From an uncultured Bacteroidales bacterium (GTDB lineage: Bacteria > Bacteroidota > Bacteroidia > Bacteroidales > UBA4417): a DNA stretch of 12,484 nt. Location: positions 1 through 12,484 of the forward strand of contig CAIXAQ010000196.1 in NCBI GenBank assembly GCA_903917425.1, written 5' to 3'. A model generated the notes under the pieces. That model was given only the letters and a program-made list of their open reading frames with translations, searched no databases and was not told the origin of the DNA. The translations under genes were made by a program, and so were the position numbers. Of this stretch, positions 7,494-12,484 are shown in pieces. The first letter of the stretch is position 1. Each line of letters begins with the position of its first letter.

Positions 7494-7637
7494 ATTTACC
7501 AGGGTGTTTAAATTTTGTTCGGATATATCCTGATTATTCATTTTCATGCTTTGCCAGTAAAATCACGATTTGAAAATACGTAATTAAGTTTTGTTTACAA
7601 TTATCCATTTCAGATTCATAATGCTAAGCTGTTTATT

Positions 7638-10202
7638 GTGAAAAAAACTTTATTCTTATTTGCTCTGCTAACAACTTTACTTAATGCAAAAGCACAAACC
7701 ATAGTCAGGAATGACAGTACTTTTGGTATAAATGGAAGGGTTATTGCGGATATTGGAAGCAATGAGGATGAATGTTTTTCTTTAGCATTACAACCAGACG
7801 GAAAAATACTTGTTGCCGGCAGTAACGGATATTCAAGCCTGTTAGCCAGGATAAATTCTGTTGGCTCATTAGATACCAGTTTTAATCATACCGGTAAAAT
7901 AATAAGTTCAGTACCTGCTTTAGCCCAAAAAATTTTATTGCGAGAGGACAATAAAATAATGGTTGTTGGCTTAAAGGAATCAAATACAGTTGGTTGTGCT
8001 CAATATACTATTGAAGGAAATCAGGATATTATATTTGGTGATTCCGGTTATGTAATTACGGATATTGGACAAGAAATCTATCCTGTTTCAGCTGCAATTC
8101 AGAATGATGGTAAAATTCTGGCTTTTGGAACCACATCAACACGGTTAAATCAGGATGGAACAGTCGATAATTCTTTTGGAACAGATGGAAAAAAGGTTTC
8201 TGATTTTTCTGTTTGGAATGGGGCTGTTACTGAAAGTGGTGAAATCTTCCTGGTTGGTGCCAATGGCAATGTAGTATTGCAAAAACTCAAGAATGACGGG
8301 AGTCCTGATTCAACATTTAACGGCACAGGAAAAGTTGTCGTCAACCCTGATGGCGGCGGCGGAGCCGGTTATGATGTTTTACTATTGCCTGATCACAAAA
8401 TTCTTGTTTGTGGTATTGCATGGGGTAAGATCTTTGTAATGCGTATTAATCCGAATGGTAGTATTGATAGTACATTCGGTAATAATGGGATTGCAAAAAC
8501 GATTATTAGCAATTATAGTTCAGGAAGGGCTATAATCCTGCAAGCGGATGGCAAAATTCTTGTTGTTGGGCACGCGGGCGATGGTGCTAGTTATGGATCT
8601 GTTGTTTTGCGGTACACCAGCGATGGAGTGCTGGATACAACCTTCAATCATACAGGGTATGTATTAACCTATTTTGGGCGGGATAATAATGGAGCCGAAG
8701 TGGTAGTGCAGCCGGATGGTAAAATAATTGTAGCCGGAACTTCTGATAAAAATTTTGTAATTACAAGGTACAATACCAATGGAACCCTTGATCCTTCATT
8801 TGGCTTGGGCGGTTATTTCAGCTTTTCTTTCAGAGGATGGGAGGAAGCATACGAAGTGGCTGTGGATTCCAAAAACAGGATTGTTACGTTAGGACCTGGT
8901 ATTGTTTCCAGAAATAATTATGATGGGAAACAAGATATTTCATTTGACAAAAATGGGAGACTAAATGAACGTTATTGTGGTATTAATAATGGCGCAGGTG
9001 CCCTGGCTATTCAAAATGACAATAGAATAATTATTGGAGGCAGCTTTGATTCTTCTTATTTTACTAATTCATTCAGATTGTTCCGCATAATCCGCCGTCT
9101 TGAAAACGGCACTATAGATGAATCGTTTGGTAATGCTGGCGGAGCAAGCACTGGGTTTTATTATAATGATGTAGTTAACTCAATTGCACTTCAACCTGAT
9201 GGAAAAATAGTAGCCGCCGGACAAACCACAACTCCCAGCACAAATATTCATGCATTTGCGCTTGCTCGTTACAAAACGGATGGTTCATTGGACAATTCAT
9301 TTGATAGTGACGGCAAGGTGACTACCAATTTGGGCGGTTACAATGGGGCTAATTCAGTTAAAATACAGCCGGATGGAAAAATTATTGCGGCCGGGCATGC
9401 TGATAATAATTTTGCGATAATCCGCTATAATATCGATGGTAGTCTTGATTTAACATTTGATTCAGATGGTGTTGCGATAACCGACTTTGGCAGCGACGGG
9501 TATGAATCTGCAACTGACATAGCTATACAAAAAGATGGGAAAATATTAGCAGCTGGAAAAACACGAATTTCAAATACAAATAATTACGAATTTGCTTTGT
9601 CGCGTTACAATATAGATGGAAGCCTTGATATTTCCTTTGGTAGCTCTGGAAAAGTTTTAACAGGAATAATAAGTAATGGGGGTACCCAGTCCTTAGCAAT
9701 TCAGAAAGATGGGAAAATAATAGTTGTAGGGGTTGGTTCTGCAATAAACAATTTAGCTCCTGATATCATTTCTATCAGATACAATATCAATGGAAGTATT
9801 GACAGCACATTTGGAGAATCAGGAGTTCTGATTACTGACTTTGGCGGAAACGGGTATAAAGTTTCTGCTGTAATACAAAACGAGTCTAAACTTGTTATTG
9901 CCGGCACTTCCGACGGATACTTTGCGTTAGCCCGTTATATACTATTTAATAATCCTGATAATATTAGTGAGGAAAAGAGCCTTCTATCCGTTTACCCAAA
10001 TCCCACCCAGGGCAATATTACCATTGAGTTCCCTGAACCAGGAACCGTTGATTTTATCGATCTGTACGGGAAAACAATTAAGTCAGTAAAGTGTACCAAC
10101 AACAGAAGTACAATAAATATCGGTGAATTTATTCCAGGGATATATACTGTCAGAATTAAAACTTCGAATGGAATCGCCATTCAGAAAATATTAAAACTCT
10201 GA
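7638..10202 (+). CDS. Secreted delta-60 repeat (beta-propeller) protein with T9SS sorting domain
   Basis: This 854-residue protein starts at GTG; the ATG at 7621 is closed by TGA after six codons. An N-terminal signal peptide (KKTLFLFALLTTLL, probable cleavage after AKAQ near residue 20) is followed by 14 repeats of about 53 residues. Their core varies around QPDGKILVAG and each is closed by xRYNxDGSLDxSFGxxGK; the first core begins at Q52 and the last at Q747. These match the delta-60 repeat family, thought to form beta-propeller blades. Residues from about 784 to 854 (SVYPNPTQGNITIEF ... KILKL) are a type A Por/T9SS C-terminal sorting domain, so the protein should cross the outer membrane and be anchored or released. 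No catalytic motif is visible. Codon use is more A+T-rich than in the upstream housekeeping genes. Ligand unknown; adhesion or binding is only an inference. Confidence 0.9.
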   Translation: MKKTLFLFALLTTLLNAKAQTIVRNDSTFGINGRVIADIGSNEDECFSLALQPDGKILVAGSNGYSSLLARINSVGSLDTSFNHTGKIISSVPALAQKILLREDNKIMVVGLKESNTVGCAQYTIEGNQDIIFGDSGYVITDIGQEIYPVSAAIQNDGKILAFGTTSTRLNQDGTVDNSFGTDGKKVSDFSVWNGAVTESGEIFLVGANGNVVLQKLKNDGSPDSTFNGTGKVVVNPDGGGGAGYDVLLLPDHKILVCGIAWGKIFVMRINPNGSIDSTFGNNGIAKTIISNYSSGRAIILQADGKILVVGHAGDGASYGSVVLRYTSDGVLDTTFNHTGYVLTYFGRDNNGAEVVVQPDGKIIVAGTSDKNFVITRYNTNGTLDPSFGLGGYFSFSFRGWEEAYEVAVDSKNRIVTLGPGIVSRNNYDGKQDISFDKNGRLNERYCGINNGAGALAIQNDNRIIIGGSFDSSYFTNSFRLFRIIRRLENGTIDESFGNAGGASTGFYYNDVVNSIALQPDGKIVAAGQTTTPSTNIHAFALARYKTDGSLDNSFDSDGKVTTNLGGYNGANSVKIQPDGKIIAAGHADNNFAIIRYNIDGSLDLTFDSDGVAITDFGSDGYESATDIAIQKDGKILAAGKTRISNTNNYEFALSRYNIDGSLDISFGSSGKVLTGIISNGGTQSLAIQKDGKIIVVGVGSAINNLAPDIISIRYNINGSIDSTFGESGVLITDFGGNGYKVSAVIQNESKLVIAGTSDGYFALARYILFNNPDNISEEKSLLSVYPNPTQGNITIEFPEPGTVDFIDLYGKTIKSVKCTNNRSTINIGEFIPGIYTVRIKTSNGIAIQKILKL

Positions 10203-10237
10203 GAGAATGCTTAAAGTTGTTTTTTAAAGATTCTGAA

Positions 10238-10291
10238 GGGGCGAGAGGCGACAAGGCGAGGGGCGAAGGGTGACAAGGAGCGGGGCGAAGG
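10238..10291. repeat. G-rich 7/8-bp repeat tract
   Basis: Units resembling GGGGCGA occur at 10238, 10245 (GAGGCGA), 10252 (CAAGGCGA), 10260, 10267 (AGGGTGA), 10274 and 10282, spaced 7 or 8 bp. The tract lies 36 bp after the stop of the delta-60 gene and is far more G-rich than its surroundings. It has no self-complementary arm nearby. It has the same period as the tracts beside pepA but a different unit sequence. Function unknown. Confidence 0.8.
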
Positions 10292-10336
10292 TCGTAAAAA
10301 TACTCTGAATTGCGATCTTCATTTGAGGATTCTTCT

Positions 10337-10371
10337 GACTTCGGACTTCCGACTTCCGACCTTTACGCTTT
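10337..10371. repeat. GACTTCC heptad tract
   Basis: GACTTCG (10337), GACTTCC (10344) and GACTTCC (10351) are in strict 7-bp phase, followed by degenerate units GACCTTT and ACGCTTT to 10371. It lies between the G-rich tract and the LRR lipoprotein gene. It is another sequence class with the same period. Function unknown. Confidence 0.75.
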
Positions 10372-10455
10372 CGGAGTAAAAATTTGGTAAATTTAAACAG
10401 TGACCTAAACTAAAATATTATTTGGAAAGCCAGTTTCACTTTATAAATTATTCTT

Positions 10456-11235
10456 ATGAAAAGTACCTGTCAAACTATAAGAACAACAATGAAATCACTA
10501 TTCCCTGTTATTTTTATTTTCGCCTGTGTCCTAATGCTGAGCGGCTGTTCGGGTACCAAAGCCCTTGAAAAAGCCCTTGCGAACCCATTATCGGTTACCC
10601 GGCTAAAAATCAGTGGTGCCGGTCTGAAGATTCTTCCGCACGAAATCGGCAAAATGAAAAATCTCAAAACTCTGGAGATTTTCAATACCCGCGTTGTCGT
10701 CCTGCCTGACGAAATCGGGCAACTTGTGAATCTCGAAAACCTGGTTCTCAGCAGTAACCAACTCACAGAACTGCCTGCTTCTATTGGCAATCTTACGAAG
10801 CTTAAAAAATTATCACTGAAATACAATCATCTTGAATATTTGCCAAATGAAATCGGTTATCTGGCTTCGCTTAAGGAACTGTACCTTGATTATAACCAGT
10901 TGCAACGACTGCCGCCTTCCATAGGCAAGCTGAAAAACCTGGAGTTTTTGTATCTCGGCAACAACCAGCTCGATAAAATCCCGCCCGAAATAGGTAATCT
11001 GAGAAGCATACGATTCCTGAGTATCGGCAAGAACAGCCTTACGATGTTACCTGATGAAATCGGGAATTTAACAGGAATGGTCGAATTAAACATTTCGCAC
11101 AGCGGACCCATGCTTGAACTTCCCGGCACGATCAGCAATTGCAAACGGCTCGAATTTCTCTATATCGACAGCTCAACCGTACTCCCCTATTCGCTCAATA
11201 CAGTAAATGCCAGGCTAAACGTGGTTGTGAGATAA
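10456..11235 (+). CDS. Leucine-rich-repeat lipoprotein
   Basis: A 259-residue lipoprotein. The signal peptide ends in a lipobox LSGC with lipidated Cys at residue 31 (counting from 10456). ATG at 10489 (residue 12, MKSLFPVIFIFACVLMLSGC) gives a more typical signal peptide and may be the true start; the sequence does not decide. The mature part has about eight leucine-rich repeats of 23 residues from about residue 57, each like LxxLPxEIGxLxxLKxLxLxxNx, the common bacterial LPxxIG type; the last two are irregular (HSGPM insertion, then SNCKRLEFLYIDSS). Residues after the Cys (SGTK) lack the acidic run of the Bacteroidota surface-export signal, so a periplasmic position is likelier. LRR proteins bind other proteins; the partner is unknown. 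It stands alone, with long spacers on both sides. Confidence 0.88.
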   Translation: MKSTCQTIRTTMKSLFPVIFIFACVLMLSGCSGTKALEKALANPLSVTRLKISGAGLKILPHEIGKMKNLKTLEIFNTRVVVLPDEIGQLVNLENLVLSSNQLTELPASIGNLTKLKKLSLKYNHLEYLPNEIGYLASLKELYLDYNQLQRLPPSIGKLKNLEFLYLGNNQLDKIPPEIGNLRSIRFLSIGKNSLTMLPDEIGNLTGMVELNISHSGPMLELPGTISNCKRLEFLYIDSSTVLPYSLNTVNARLNVVVR

Positions 11236-11552
11236 ATTGCTTTAAAGGGTCCTGGTTATTCCTACTCACGCCGCAGGTCTAATCACGGGCACAAAATAAT
11301 TTCCCGTAGTATCGACACAACTTCAGACTACTATTTTGCCTAACCGAATTTAAAACAAATTTAAAAAACTGATCCACAATACGACACATCCAAAAAAGAC
11401 ATCATATTCAATGTCAATTTGTTGCCGGCTAAAGGGCCATACAGTCGATTCAACACCGTACAAAATCTAAACCGGCATTCCGCTTAGGGAAAAAGGGGTT
11501 TATTCGCAGGAATCGTGGAGTTTGAAATGCATTTGATCAGTAATAAATCCCG
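11236..11552. other. Intergenic stretch with no recognisable gene
   Basis: Between the LRR lipoprotein and the next promoter I see no sizeable open frame, RNA gene or repeat tract. Only short imperfect symmetries occur, such as ACGGG / CCCGT (11286-11290 with 11312-11316) and GACAT / ATGTC (11398-11402 with 11411-11415), too weak to interpret. It could be a decayed gene or a long untranslated region. Confidence 0.5.
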
Positions 11553-11585
11553 CTTGGCATTAATAATTAAAATGTATTAATTTTG
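11553..11585 (+). promoter_or_regulatory. Candidate promoter for the small lipoprotein gene
   Basis: TAATTTTG (11578-11585) matches the Bacteroidota -7 element TAnnTTTG exactly. CTTG (11553-11556) is a one-mismatch -33 element with a 21-bp spacer. The start codon is 34 bp further on, a normal leader length, with an A-rich region before the ATG instead of a Shine-Dalgarno site. This is the best two-part promoter in the window. Confidence 0.6.
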
Positions 11586-11619
11586 CAAAAAAAATTTAAC
11601 AAGTAATATTTAACTGTAA

Positions 11620-12180
11620 ATGAAAAAATTATTCTTTTTTGCCGCAGCGTCAATGATAATGGCTGCATGTTCAAACTCAGGCAGTAAAGCTCCTTCAACC
11701 GATCAGGCCGCACAAAACGAAATTGTGATCACCAATGACCTTGAAAATGCCAAGGGCGTTATTCCTTCATGGTATAATGATAATACTGTTGTTGCCATGA
11801 CAGATCCACAGGCTCATTCGGGCGAATACGCCAGTATGACCAACGACACCTTACAATACAGCTATTTTTACAGGGAGATTGTCAAAAATCTTAAATCCGA
11901 AAACCCTAAGTCGGTTGTATACAGCGGCTGGGTATATACCACAGTAGCAAATCCTAATTTTGCCATTATTTGTAACATTAACAATGACACTGTACGCTAC
12001 GACTGGAAAGCCAACCCGCTGGATAAAGAACTTTCGGAACCAGGTAAATGGGTCGAATTTTCAGCGATGTTTGCCTTTGATAAACCCTTGCAGCCTTCGT
12101 ACGAAATTGGGTTAGTTGCCTGGAATCAGAGTAAAAAGAATGTTTTTCTCGATGACCTGAAAATCACTTTTATTTATTAA
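11620..12180 (+). CDS. Small lipoprotein, possible galactose-binding-like (jelly-roll) domain
   Basis: A 186-residue protein with a short signal peptide and lipobox MAAC (Cys17), so a lipoprotein. A Ser/Gly/Ala/Gln-rich linker follows (about 18-35). I do not recognise a named family. The rest has the rhythm of a carbohydrate-binding-module or galactose-binding-like beta sandwich: HSGEYAS after an aromatic stretch (about 66-72), SGWVYTT in the middle, GKWVEFSAMF (about 139-148), then YEIGLVAWN and a terminal VFLDDLKITF strand. Such domains usually bind glycans, but no binding residues can be assigned. The residues after the Cys (SNSGSK) lack an acidic surface-export motif. It has its own promoter and a strong hairpin downstream, so it is probably monocistronic. 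Confidence 0.8.
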   Translation: MKKLFFFAAASMIMAACSNSGSKAPSTDQAAQNEIVITNDLENAKGVIPSWYNDNTVVAMTDPQAHSGEYASMTNDTLQYSYFYREIVKNLKSENPKSVVYSGWVYTTVANPNFAIICNINNDTVRYDWKANPLDKELSEPGKWVEFSAMFAFDKPLQPSYEIGLVAWNQSKKNVFLDDLKITFIY

Positions 12181-12290
12181 TATAAGTAATCAGGAATTTG
12201 TTTTCTCTTGTGAGCTCTGTCATTTCCGGTGTAAATCAGCATGACATGAGACTATAAGAATTGCGAATTCCTTCGTTTCTCAGGGCAATA

Positions 12291-12327
12291 CAATGTGCTT
12301 TTTGGCAGCAAAAAGCACATTGCTTTT
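12291..12327 (+). terminator. Perfect 13-bp hairpin, probable terminator
   Basis: CAATGTGCTTTTT (12291-12303) pairs perfectly with 12310-12322 across a 6-nt loop (GGCAGC), and CTTTT follows. The A5/T5 at the loop end of the stem makes it usable on both strands. It lies 110 bp after the small lipoprotein gene and before the promoter elements at the window end, a natural transcription-unit boundary. Confidence 0.65.
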
Positions 12328-12451
12328 ATGCAAATCATATACTTCCGGATATTTCAATATCCCCGTTAGCCGCTTTCGCTTACACAAATCAGATGATATG
12401 CGTTACCATAGGAAAACGGAAATCAGACATTTATCGAAAAACAAAAGTAGC

Positions 12452-12478
12452 TATATTTGGAAACATTTTCTATCTTTG
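12452..12478 (+). promoter_or_regulatory. Two tandem -7 promoter elements at the window edge
   Basis: TATATTTG (12452-12459) and TATCTTTG (12471-12478) both match TAnnTTTG exactly, 19 bp apart. No good -33 TTTG accompanies either at 19-21 bp, although TTTG at 12456-12459 overlaps the first element. They suggest that a plus-strand gene begins just beyond the window. Confidence 0.5.
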
Positions 12479-12484
12479 TAGAAA

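Larger units (their letters stand above)
12181..12484. other. Right-end intergenic stretch (terminator plus promoter)
   Basis: About 110 bp of unremarkable sequence after the lipoprotein stop leads to a perfect 13-bp hairpin (12291-12322), a small hairpin GGATAT / ATATCC (12347-12352 with 12357-12362), and two Bacteroidota -7 elements at the very end. A 62-codon open frame here (12293-12481) starts inside the hairpin and has no protein-like features, so I do not call it a gene. Confidence 0.6.

Noticed and set aside
256..12336. Identical 14-mer CTTTTATGCAAATC at 255-268 and 12323-12336
   Set aside because: A single 14-base match in AT-rich DNA across 12 kb is within chance expectation, and the flanks do not match.
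12293..12481. 62-codon plus-strand open frame
   Set aside because: It begins inside the perfect hairpin, has no start context or protein-like pattern, and overlaps the promoter elements at the right edge.

Overview
The window looks like a chromosomal segment of a Bacteroidota (Bacteroidetes) bacterium, probably from the Bacteroidales or a neighbouring group. Four things point that way. One protein is a MurF-alanine racemase fusion, an arrangement known from this phylum. PdxA has the Bacteroidetes-type sequence pattern. A secreted protein ends in a type IX secretion (Por) sorting domain. Several intergenic stretches carry TAnnTTTG, the Bacteroidetes -7 promoter element, and the upstream regions are A-rich without clear Shine-Dalgarno sites.

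Layout: 1-311 is an intergenic stretch with a partial tandem duplication (period 175 bp) and a doubtful small minus-strand reading frame. All confident genes are on the plus strand. 312-7422 is a housekeeping block: a YifB/ComM-family AAA+ ATPase, an M17 leucyl aminopeptidase (pepA), 4-hydroxythreonine-4-phosphate dehydrogenase (pdxA, vitamin B6 synthesis) and the MurF/Alr fusion (cell-wall precursor synthesis). 7638-12180 is a cell-envelope block: a large delta-60-repeat protein with a T9SS sorting domain, a leucine-rich-repeat lipoprotein, and a small lipoprotein with a jelly-roll-like sequence pattern. The window closes with a strong hairpin terminator and tandem -7 promoter elements that probably serve a gene just outside.

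Functional links: PdxA acts in the route to pyridoxal phosphate, the cofactor of the Alr half of the next gene, and Alr makes the D-alanine that goes into the D-Ala-D-Ala used by the MurF half. The three envelope genes are separated by long spacers, two of them with a recognisable promoter element, so they look like single transcription units rather than one operon.

The most unusual content is intergenic. Four short tracts are built on a period of about 7 bp (1855-1896, 3527-3672, 10238-10291, 10337-10371) with different unit sequences. One forms perfect nested inverted repeats and runs into the last codons of pepA. Two related tracts lie in opposite orientation on either side of pepA. I found no CRISPR array, rRNA, tRNA, integrase, transposase or recognisable defence system.
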